Shown here in pieces: positions 37,267-45,800 of a DNA stretch of 64,000 bases. This stretch comes from Bifidobacterium thermophilum DSM 20210 (GTDB lineage: Bacteria; Actinomycetota; Actinomycetes; Actinomycetales; Bifidobacteriaceae): positions 124,001 to 188,000 of the forward strand of contig JDUB01000005.1 in the NCBI GenBank assembly GCA_000771265.1, written 5' to 3'. Made by a program: the position numbers and the translations under genes. The notes below the pieces were generated by a model. The model ran no database searches and was not told the origin of the DNA. It was given only the letters and a program-made list of their open reading frames with translations. Position 1 is the first letter of the stretch, and the number at the start of each line of letters is the position of its first letter.

Positions 37267-38763
37267 TCAGCCTACCGATCCTTCCATCTGCAATTCGACG
37301 AGCCTGTTGAGCTCAAGCGCGTATTCCATCGGCAGCTCGCGGCTAATCGGCTCGACGAAGCCGCGGACGATCATGCCCATGGCCTCCTTCTCTTCGAGAC
37401 CACGGCTCATGAGATAGAACAGCTGGTCTTCGGAAACCTTGGAAACAGTCGCCTCATGGGCCATGGATACGTCATCCTCGCGCACATCGACATGCGGATA
37501 CGTGTCGGAGCGGGAGAAATCATCAACCAGCAGGGCATCGCACACGACCGACGAACTCGAGCCTTCAGCTCCGTCGACGATTTTCACGAGTCCACGATAA
37601 GCAGAACGACCGCCGCCGCGTGAAATGGACTTCGCCACGATCGTGGAGCTGGTGTGGGGTGCGAGATGAATCATCTTCGCGCCCGTATCCTGATACTGCC
37701 CCTTGCCGGCGAAACCGAGGGACATGGTGGATGCCTTGGCATACGGCTCGGCGAGTATGCATGCCGGGTACTTCATGGTTGCCTTGGATCCGATGTTGCC
37801 ATCGACCCATTCCATTGTGCCGCCTTCACGCACGTATGCGCGCTGAGTGACGAGGTTGTACACATTGTTCGACCAGTTCTGCACTGTCGTGTAGCGTACG
37901 CGGGCATGCTTTTCGACGACTATTTCGACGATGGCGGCGTGCAGCGAGTCCGTTGAGTATATCGGCGCGGTGCACCCTTCGACGTAATGCACGTAGGAGC
38001 CTTCGTCAGCGATGATGAGCGTGCGCTCGAACTGACCCATATTCGGCGTGTTGATGCGGAAATAGGCCTGGAGTGGAATATCGACGTGTACGCCCTTTGG
38101 CACGTAGACGAAGGAACCGCCCGACCATGCCGCGGTGTTCAGTGCGCCGAACTTGTTGTCTTCCGGCGGCACGACCTTGCCGAAATACTTGCGGACCAAA
38201 TCAGGGTATTCGCGGACCGCGGTATCGGTGTCAACGAAGATCACGCCCTGTTTCTTCAGATCATCGCGAATCGAATTGTAGATGACCTCGGATTCGTACT
38301 GCGCCGCGACGCCGGAGACCAGACGCTTCTTCTCCGCTTCCGGGATGCCGAGCTTGTCGTAGGTATTGCGGATATCGTCGGGAAGATCCTCCCAACGCTT
38401 CGCCTGCTCCTTGATCGGCTTGACATAGTACTTGAAATCGTCGGCGTTGAAGCCGCTCAAATCAACGCCCCACGAGGGCATCGGCTTGTCGACGAAAGCC
38501 TTGTAGCCGCGCAGACGCATGTCAAGCATCCATTGCGGCTCGTGCTTGTCGGCCGAAATGGCCCTTACGACGTTCTCGTCAATGCCTTTCTTCGCCGCTT
38601 CGCCGGCTGCGTCGGAATCATGCCAGCCGTAGTTGTAGTCACCGAACTGGCTGATGATCTCGTCATCCTGCTTGATCTTGTCCTCGTTGACGCGGGAACG
38701 GTCAGCCACATACTGGCTCATTTCCACGTCTTCCGCGGCGTTTGGTGTGTGTTCGCTCGCCAC
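37267..38763 (-). CDS. sufB: SufB, Fe-S scaffold subunit
   Basis: 498 residues, close to the family norm. The scaffold core includes [53 protein letters not shown] (with the cysteine used in cluster assembly) and the C-terminal [36 protein letters not shown]. First gene of the operon sufB-sufD-sufC-sufS-sufU-sufT-like. No sufR or other regulator gene adjoins it. Confidence 0.97.
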   Translation of the reverse strand: MASEHTPNAAEDVEMSQYVADRSRVNEDKIKQDDEIISQFGDYNYGWHDSDAAGEAAKKGIDENVVRAISADKHEPQWMLDMRLRGYKAFVDKPMPSWGVDLSGFNADDFKYYVKPIKEQAKRWEDLPDDIRNTYDKLGIPEAEKKRLVSGVAAQYESEVIYNSIRDDLKKQGVIFVDTDTAVREYPDLVRKYFGKVVPPEDNKFGALNTAAWSGGSFVYVPKGVHVDIPLQAYFRINTPNMGQFERTLIIADEGSYVHYVEGCTAPIYSTDSLHAAIVEIVVEKHARVRYTTVQNWSNNVYNLVTQRAYVREGGTMEWVDGNIGSKATMKYPACILAEPYAKASTMSLGFAGKGQYQDTGAKMIHLAPHTSSTIVAKSISRGGGRSAYRGLVKIVDGAEGSSSSVVCDALLVDDFSRSDTYPHVDVREDDVSMAHEATVSKVSEDQLFYLMSRGLEEKEAMGMIVRGFVEPISRELPMEYALELNRLVELQMEGSVG

Positions 38764-38890
38764 CGTACGCTGCCTCCATTCATTCGTTGTTCCATCGCTA
38801 ACCTAACAGACCGGGGCGGAAAACACTAGGGGTTGTCCGAACTACGCCTCATGCGAAATCGGATTGTGATACGTATAGGCGTGTCGAAAT

Positions 38891-38928
38891 GAATGCGCCT
38901 GCACAACTTGGGATGTGCAGGCGCATTC
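38891..38928 (-). terminator. Terminator of pyrG
   Basis: GAATGCGCCTGCACA (38891-38905) pairs perfectly with 38914-38928 across an eight-base loop; on the minus strand it is followed by ATTTCGAC. It lies 45 bases past the pyrG stop. Confidence 0.75.
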
Positions 38929-38973
38929 GTGGTTCCGGTCAATGATGCCGGCTGTTTCGCACGTCAGTCACAG

Positions 38974-40641
38974 TTAGTCTTGGTCGGCCGCCTGATGATC
39001 CAAGGCCGCCTTGACCAGACCCGCGAACAGCGGATGCGGGCGGGTCGGGCGGGACTTGAACTCCGGGTGTGCCTGGGTGCCCACATAGAACGGGTGGACA
39101 TCCTGCGGAAGCTCCACGAACTCGGTGAGTTCACCGTCCGGGCTTTCGCCGGAAATCCGCAGGCCGCCGTCACGCAGCTGCTGCTTGTAGTTGACGTTGA
39201 CTTCGTAACGGTGACGATGACGCTCAGTCACGTGGGTGCTGCCATAGAGCTGAGCGACCAAGGAATCCTCCTCGAGGTTCGCCGGGTAGGAGCCCAGGCG
39301 CATGGTGTGGCCCATATCGCCGTGGCCGGCGACGATGTCCTTCTGCTCTTCCATTGTGGCGATGACCGGGTTCTTGCAATCAGGCTCGAATTCAGTGGAG
39401 TTCGCATCCTCAAGGCCGAGCACGTCGCGCGCATACTCGATGACCATGGACTGGAGTCCAAGGCACAGGCCGAGCGCCGGAAGGCCAGTCTCGCGGGCGA
39501 ACTTCAGCGCGCCGATCTTGCCTTCGATGCCGCGGATACCGAAACCGCCAGGAATCACGATGCCGTCGACGTTGTTGAGCGCCGCCTTCGCACCTTCCCA
39601 GGTCTCGCACAGGTCGGCCGCGACCCACTTGACGTTGACCTTGGCGTAGTTGGCGAAACCGCCGGCCTTGATTGCCTCGGTGACGGACAGGTAGGCGTCC
39701 GGCAGATCGATGTACTTGCCGACGATAGCGACGTTCACCTCATGCTTGGGGTGGTGCACGCGCTCGAGCAGATCCTCCCACTCGGCCCAATCCACATCGT
39801 GGAACGGCAGGCCGAGTTCGCGCACGACGTAGGCGTCCAGTCCCTCGTCGAACAGAATCTTCGGCACGTCGTAGATGCTCGGGGCGTCCACGCAGTTGAC
39901 CACGCCTTCAGGGTCGACATCGCACATAAGCGAAATCTTGTCCTTGATGGACTGGTTGAGCGTGCGGTCGGAACGCAGCACGAGCGCGTCCGGGGTGATG
40001 CCCAGCTGGCGCAGCATCATCACGGAATGCTGGGTCGGCTTGGTTTTCAGTTCATGCGCGGCGGAGATGTACGGTACCAGGGAGACGTGCACGAACATGC
40101 AGTTCTCCGGACCGAGTTCGCGACGCACCTGGCGTGCGGCCTCGAGGAACGGCTGGGATTCGATGTCACCGACCGTGCCACCGATTTCGGTGATGATCAC
40201 GTCGACATCGTCCGCGGCCTGGGCGCGCATACGGCTCTTGATTTCGTTGGTGATATGCGGAATCACCTGCACGCACTGGCCGAGATACTCGCCGGCGCGC
40301 TCCTTGCGCAGCACGGATTGGTAGATCTGACCAGTGGTGACGTTCGCCTTCTGGCTGAGGAAGACATCGAGGAAACGCTCATAGTGGCCGATGTCGAGAT
40401 CGGTTTCGGCACCGTCCTCGGTGACATAGACCTCACCGTGCTGGAACGGGTTCATTGTGCCAGGATCGACGTTGATGTAAGGATCGAGTTTCTGCTGAAG
40501 GACGCGGATGCCGCGGCTACGCAGCAGGCGTCCGAGGGATGAGGCGGTCAGCCCCTTACCGAGGGAGGAAACCACGCCTCCGGTGACGAAAATATGCTTG
40601 GTGACGTGTTCCGATGCATTGCCATGTTGTCTTCTTGCCAT
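38974..40641 (-). CDS. pyrG: CTP synthase
   Basis: 555 residues from ATG 40641, with GGAG four bases upstream; the frame is open further upstream to 40863 through the repeat-rich leader, but that part lacks family similarity. N-terminal amidoligase: [31 protein letters not shown] and [41 protein letters not shown]-terminal class I glutaminase: [12 protein letters not shown] and the nucleophile in [18 protein letters not shown]. It converts UTP to CTP with glutamine and ATP. Single gene with its own terminator. Confidence 0.96.
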   Translation of the reverse strand: MARRQHGNASEHVTKHIFVTGGVVSSLGKGLTASSLGRLLRSRGIRVLQQKLDPYINVDPGTMNPFQHGEVYVTEDGAETDLDIGHYERFLDVFLSQKANVTTGQIYQSVLRKERAGEYLGQCVQVIPHITNEIKSRMRAQAADDVDVIITEIGGTVGDIESQPFLEAARQVRRELGPENCMFVHVSLVPYISAAHELKTKPTQHSVMMLRQLGITPDALVLRSDRTLNQSIKDKISLMCDVDPEGVVNCVDAPSIYDVPKILFDEGLDAYVVRELGLPFHDVDWAEWEDLLERVHHPKHEVNVAIVGKYIDLPDAYLSVTEAIKAGGFANYAKVNVKWVAADLCETWEGAKAALNNVDGIVIPGGFGIRGIEGKIGALKFARETGLPALGLCLGLQSMVIEYARDVLGLEDANSTEFEPDCKNPVIATMEEQKDIVAGHGDMGHTMRLGSYPANLEEDSLVAQLYGSTHVTERHRHRYEVNVNYKQQLRDGGLRISGESPDGELTEFVELPQDVHPFYVGTQAHPEFKSRPTRPHPLFAGLVKAALDHQAADQD

Positions 40642-40715
40642 GGAACTCCAATCTATCATCTCGCCATGACCCGGCGTGTTATGTTGCTGCGAGGAGAAAG
40701 ACAGCTCAGTGAAAA

Positions 40716-40729
40716 TCTCAATTTCTCGA
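40716..40729. repeat. Direct repeat copy 1 in the pyrG leader
   Basis: TCTCAATTTCTCGA, identical to the copy at 40955-40968; the two copies bracket the hairpin cluster 239 bases apart. Confidence 0.7.
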
Positions 40730-40954
40730 CCATAAGCCGATATTCTGCGAGATTTTGAGAAGAAAGTCTTCAAATCTCGCGTCAGCAGGCGTTTCCCAAG
40801 AGACATTGAGATTCCGCTGTGTTTGTGACGAAATGCACCGGTGCCGAAATGCTTGGAATTCAACGAATCTCAGCTTCGTTGAATTCCAGATATCACCCCA
40901 GGAATCCAACAATCTCCCGAAATGTACCTTGGGACGGATATATTGAGACATTTC

Positions 40955-40968
40955 TCTCAATTTCTCGA
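40955..40968. repeat. Direct repeat copy 2 in the pyrG leader
   Basis: Identical 14-base copy of 40716-40729. It overlaps the third and fourth inverted repeats of the leader. Confidence 0.7.
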
Positions 40969-41072
40969 TGAATTCGGCACATCGACGAGATATTCAGAAC
41001 ATTGCTGTGATATTGCCGGTGCCATCGCCAACATGCGTTGACCAACTGACAAAATCCGTGAAAGCAAGCAAA

Positions 41073-42602
41073 TCAGTTCCCGTACCAATCTGGGTCGGAG
41101 GCGTCGCGGGCGGCGGTGCCGTGCCAGGTGGAGGGCGTGGCGGCCACGTGGATGGCGATTGCTGAACCGGCGGGCACGGTCGCGTTGAGTTTGCCGTCGA
41201 TGCCGATATGCACTTTCGACGAGCAGTCGCCGCTGGCGTAGACATTGCAGTAGTCGCCTGCGGGCATCGACGTGGAATACGACACGGTGGCGTCGTTCTC
41301 GCCGTTGTTGATCACGATGTAGGCCCGGGCGCCACGGCCGAAGCCGATCACGTTATCGCCGTCGTCATGCCAGTCGGTCATACGTGCGGACCCGGCGACA
41401 TTGTGCCAGCCGATCATGCCGCGAATCGCCGTCCACCGCTGCGTGCACGTCCAATCCGAGCCTGTGCCGCATGTGGTGTCGGGAACGGATGTCTTGGTCG
41501 CCCCTGGGGCTCCGTCGTCAGATTTCTCGTATTCGTAGCCGGAGAAGATGTTCGGCGTGCTGTACGGGTAGGCGAGCATGAAGGCGTTGGCCAGCAGATA
41601 GGAGTTTTCGTCTCGGTATGTCAGGGTCATGCCGTTGCGTTCGGTATCCCAATTGGTGACGAATATCGCCGCGTCACCGCTGGGCACCAGATTGCTCGTG
41701 ATGTCTTTGATTGATTTGGTGCCACCGACCAGCGAATTCGAGAAGAAGGTCTTGAGCTGGTAGGCGTACTGGAATTCGGACACCTGCCCGGAACGCGTGT
41801 AGTTCTTCGGCTGGATGGCTGCGGCCTCGCTGACATTGCCGATGACCTCCTGCATCCACCAGATGTCGCTCAGGGAACGTCCGGTCTTCTGCGCCACGAG
41901 TTTCTTGATGGCGAGGACATCAGTATTGGAGATGTGTTTGACCGCGTCCACCCTGAAGCCGGCGACGCCGTATTTCAAGAGTTTGGCGAAATACGAAGCG
42001 AGCGTGTCACGCACATGGGCGGATGATGTGTCAAGGTCCTGCAATCCGGAGACACGGCAATCCTGCACGTTCTCCTGGTCGGTGTAGTTGATGACATCCG
42101 TGTCGCAGGTGTGGAAGTCCTTCGCGGTGTATCCGATGGCGGGGAAATCGCCCTTCGCGTCGAAGGAGCTGCCGCCGGTACCGGTGCCGCTACCCTGGTC
42201 GACGCCGGTTGTGTGGTTGATAACGGCGTCGGCGATGACGCCGACCCCTGCGGCCTTGCAGGTGGCGACCATGGATTTGAACTCCTGTTCGGTTCCTTCC
42301 TTGGAGTTCAAGTTGTAGCTCACCGGCTGATAGGACGTCCACCATTGAGTGCCTTTGATGGATTCCTGCGGCGGAGAGACCTGAACGTACGCCACACCTT
42401 CAGGTCCGAGGGTATCCGTACATTCCTTGGCGACTGACTTCCAGTTGGCTTGGAACATAGTCACGATGACATCGCTGCGGTAGCTTGCCGGATCGAAATC
42501 AGCGGGGACACCGGTCGGTGTGCGGAATGTCGCTACGGTAAGGCCTGCGCTGACGGCGATGCACAGCACGGCGACCACAATGGTTCTGATGCGTTGTTTC
42601 AT
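41073..42602 (-). CDS. Secreted alpha-amylase, GH13 (subfamily 32-like)
   Basis: 509 residues from ATG 42602 with GGAGG four bases upstream. Residues 1-27 are a signal peptide (MKQRIRTIVVAVLCIAVSAGL). The GH13 barrel has VIADAVINHT, the nucleophile Asp in GFRVDAVKH (about 215), the acid/base Glu in WMQEVIGN (about 251) and the third Asp in VTNWDTER (about 319). The short C-terminal domain ends SAIAIHVAATPSTWHG. No starch-binding module or wall anchor is seen, so a released enzyme is likely. It closely resembles the N-terminal catalytic domain of the amylopullulanase just upstream, pointing to duplication. Confidence 0.93.
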   Translation of the reverse strand: MKQRIRTIVVAVLCIAVSAGLTVATFRTPTGVPADFDPASYRSDVIVTMFQANWKSVAKECTDTLGPEGVAYVQVSPPQESIKGTQWWTSYQPVSYNLNSKEGTEQEFKSMVATCKAAGVGVIADAVINHTTGVDQGSGTGTGGSSFDAKGDFPAIGYTAKDFHTCDTDVINYTDQENVQDCRVSGLQDLDTSSAHVRDTLASYFAKLLKYGVAGFRVDAVKHISNTDVLAIKKLVAQKTGRSLSDIWWMQEVIGNVSEAAAIQPKNYTRSGQVSEFQYAYQLKTFFSNSLVGGTKSIKDITSNLVPSGDAAIFVTNWDTERNGMTLTYRDENSYLLANAFMLAYPYSTPNIFSGYEYEKSDDGAPGATKTSVPDTTCGTGSDWTCTQRWTAIRGMIGWHNVAGSARMTDWHDDGDNVIGFGRGARAYIVINNGENDATVSYSTSMPAGDYCNVYASGDCSSKVHIGIDGKLNATVPAGSAIAIHVAATPSTWHGTAARDASDPDWYGN

Positions 42603-42653
42603 GGTTCCTCCGTTGGATGGGCTGACAGCATTGTATGACGGGCAGCTTCGCCA

Positions 42654-42667
42654 TGCAAACGTTCGCA
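42654..42667 (-). promoter_or_regulatory. Candidate LacI-type operator upstream of the amylase gene
   Basis: TGCAAACGTTCGCA is a near-perfect palindrome centred on CG (one mismatched pair), the common form of LacI/MalR-family operators. It lies 52 bases upstream of the amylase start, between the amylopullulanase terminator and the gene. Confidence 0.45.
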
Positions 42668-42719
42668 GACGGTGGTGGACGCTCAAGCATATTAGGACAC
42701 AAACCAGCGCAAACAATGA

Positions 42720-42759
42720 CAACGGGTGACGAACGCTGTCATGCGTTCGTCACCCGTTG
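42720..42759 (-). terminator. Terminator of the amylopullulanase gene
   Basis: A 17-bp perfect stem (42720-42736 with 42743-42759) and six-base loop; on the minus strand it is followed by TCATTGTTTGCG. It separates transcription of the amylopullulanase from the amylase gene. Confidence 0.75.
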
Positions 42760-42807
42760 GTGGGCCAGCCTGACATGAAGTCAGACTAGGCGTTGTGAGG
42801 CAGCAGG

Positions 42808-45800
42808 CTAGTCACGATGTGAGCCGTTCCTTGCCTTGCGCTCCCCCGCCAGCGACATCGCACCGGCCAGAGCCAGTGCCATGCACACGAGGATGGCACC
42901 TGCGACGGAAGCGCCGGTCTTTGCAAGGTCCGCAGGCTTGTTTGCGGCCTGTGCGGCGGACTTGCTGTCCTGGGGTTTCTGTGCCGGCTTCTGCGTAGGC
43001 TGTTGGGCCGCCTTGTCACCAGTGTTGTCGCCGGGCGTATCCGTCGCTCCCTTCGGCGCGAAGGCGAGCACCGCGGCGGACAGGGCCGGGACCGTGTATC
43101 CGGCACCGGAGACCGTGGCGGTCTTCGCCTCGGACGGATCAGCCGTGACCGCGCCATCGGAAACCAGCAGCTTGTAGTCGCCGGCAGTCAGGCCGGATAC
43201 TGTGGCATCCGTGTCATTGGCGTTGAGCACAACCACGTACGTGCCATCGTCGTCCTTGACCTGGTAGGCGACCACACCGTCCTTGGCCTCAAGGACCTTG
43301 GTGTTCTGCGCAATCTGGTCGTAACTTGACATACGGAACGCCGCGATCTTCTTGCGCAGGGCGATCAGGCCCTTGACATACTCGGCGTTCGCGCCATAGT
43401 TGGCATCGTTAAGACGATCCCAATCAATGGCGTTGACCGAGTCGCCGGACTTGTAGCTGTTGCCGTCACCGTTCTTGGTGCGCAGGAACTCCTGTCCGAG
43501 CTGGATCTCAGAGATGCCCTGCGACAGGAACAGCGCGGAATCGGCGAGTTCGGCGCGCTTGGTGCGTGTCGCCTCGTCATCGTTCGGCACCGACTTGACG
43601 AGCTTGTCGTACAAGGTCAGATTGTCGTGGATTTCCGCGTACTGGACCACCTGGGAGGCGGTCTGGTAGTGGTCCTGCGCATTGCCGTTCCAGCAGGTGG
43701 TGGCGCCTTCGGTTGAATCGTACGGGCAGCCGAGCATATTGTGCAGAATCAGCTTCTCCTGGTCGGCCTTGCCGGAAACGAAGCCGGTGTCGGTGTCAGA
43801 GAACACGGAGCCCTTAAGACCGTCACGGATCGAATCGTTGAAGAACGAGACGGTCGAACCGGTCTTGGTGCCGTTGAATCCGGTGTTGTCCAGCTCGTAG
43901 GCGTTGGGCTGGATGGACATCTTGGACTTGTCCATCGTGGAATTCATATCCCAGCCTTCGCCGACAATGATGATGCCCGGATCGATTTTGTCGAGGGCCG
44001 CGCGCACCGCCTTCATGGTTTCGAGATCCTCGAGGCCCATGAGGTCGAAGCGGAAGCCGTCGATATTATAATTCTTCGCCCAATACGTGACCGAATCGAC
44101 GATGTACTTGCGCATCATCGCCCGTTCGGAGGCAGTGTCGTTGCCGCAGCCGGAGTTGTTGACCATGGAGCCGTCCGCATTGTACCGGAAGTAGTATCCC
44201 GGGACAGTGAGGTTGAACGGGTTCGTCGAGGCGTCGGCGACATGGTTGTAGACCACATCCATGATGACGCGCAGGCCGTTGTTGTGCAGCCCGTTGACCA
44301 TTTCCTTGGCTTCGACGATTCGCGCGGCGGGATCACTCGCGTTCGACGAGTACGAGCCTTCCGGCACGTTGTAGTTCTCCGGGTCGTACCCCCAGTTGTA
44401 GTTGGAATCATCCAGTGCCTTGGTCTCGTCGACGCTCGCATAGTCGAACATCGGCTGGATCTGCACGTGGGTAATGCCCAGCTGCTTGAGGTAGTCAAGA
44501 CCGGTCGCCTTGCCTTGAGAATTCTTGGTACCCGCTTCGACAACACCGAGGTACTTGCCGCGATTGGCTTCTGACACACCGGAGTTGGCGTTCTTGGTCA
44601 GATCGCGGATGTGGGTCTCGGCGATCACCGCGTTGGACGACGAACCGAAGGACGGCATGCGGTTGAAGTCCTTGATGGACTTCTCCGCGTCGGACAGCAC
44701 CACGGAACGCTTGCCGTTGACCACGGCCGCGGTCGCGTACGGATCCGGCGAATAGTTCACCGTGTCGTCGGCGAAGGTGAGGCGGTACTGGTAGGCGGTA
44801 TCCTTCTGGTCGCCGTCGATGGCGACGCTCCAGACGCCCTTGTCACCCTTGGTCATCGGCGAGGTGTACGCCTGCTCTGCGTCCGCGCTCGTGTCGGACT
44901 TGTAGACGACCAGGTCCACGCCCTTGGCGGTCGGGGCCCACACCTTGAAGGTGGTCTTGCTCTTGGTCCACGTGGCGCCAAGATCATCACCGTCGTAGGC
45001 ATAGGTCTTGTCGAAGTCGTCGGTACGCACGATGGCACCGGCAACCGCAGTGGCGGAACCGATCTTGTCGCCCTTGTCGTTGGTCACGGCCACGGTGTAC
45101 GCGCCATCGACTGCGAGATCGTCCTTCGTGGTGACGGTCAGGGTCGCCTTGTCGGCTTTCACGTCGGCGACGTCAACGGTTTTGCCGTTTTCGTCTGTGA
45201 CGGTCGCGGTCACGTCGCTGGAAGGCTCGCCGCTGAGTTTGACGGCGATCTTCTTGGCATCGGCGATTTCCGCGCTGCGCACCGAAACGGTCAGGGACGG
45301 TTGTGCGGTGTAGACGGTCGGGTCGCCGGCGACCAGCCAGACCTCAGCCTTGCCTGTCTTGGTGGCGGAGTCGAATAACATAGAGTCGGCCGGGATGAAG
45401 TGATTGGCGTCATCGGGGTCCTTGGCTGCCCAGGTGTCCCCGCCGTAGCGGCGCAGCAGGCCGATATCGCCGGCTGCGGACGTCGATGCGGCTGCGTAGT
45501 TGTACCCCTTGAGCGTCCATGTGCTGACTTCGCCCCAGTCATCATGGCTGGTGAAGGTCTGGTGCGAATCAGCCGATCCGCTGCCCGACCACGTCCACAG
45601 ATCCCACTGCGGGGTCTTGTTCGTGGTGTCGCCTGCGTTGAAGTACAGGCCGTCATCGCGGTAGTAATGGACGGTGACGTCCACGTCATAGCCGGTGCAG
45701 GAGCTGATGTAGTCCGCCGGTGCGGCGGTGAGCGTCTGCTCGAGGTCCGAGGCGGTGCCGTCCACCCAGATCTCTGCGGTGCCGTCGGCAGCGACCTTCA

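Larger units (their letters stand above)
40642..41072 (-). promoter_or_regulatory. Hairpin- and repeat-rich leader upstream of pyrG
   Basis: The 431 bases between pyrG and the amylase gene look more AT-rich than their surroundings. Four inverted repeats lie within 250 bases: 40747-40780 (9-bp outer and 5-bp inner stems), 40854-40888 (14-bp perfect stem, seven-base loop), 40942-40961, and 40963-40993. The 14-base motif TCTCAATTTCTCGA occurs twice in direct orientation, at 40716-40729 and 40955-40968, and shorter GAGAT/ATCTC pieces recur. It could be a structured 5' leader of pyrG, a small RNA, or a small repeated element. Short open frames on both strands run through the hairpins and look accidental. 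Confidence 0.5.

Noticed and set aside
40642..40863. In-frame extension of pyrG by 74 codons
   Set aside because: It runs through hairpins and repeats, has no similarity to CTP synthase, and the ATG at 40641 has a proper ribosome site.
40718..40960. Short open frames on both strands of the pyrG leader
   Set aside because: Their similar peptides ([12 protein letters not shown] and [12 protein letters not shown]) are only the two arms of the 14-bp palindrome. No ribosome sites or coding-like codon use.
40642..41072. CRISPR array
   Set aside because: Only two copies of a 14-base repeat, 239 bases apart, with no regular spacers and no cas genes in the window.
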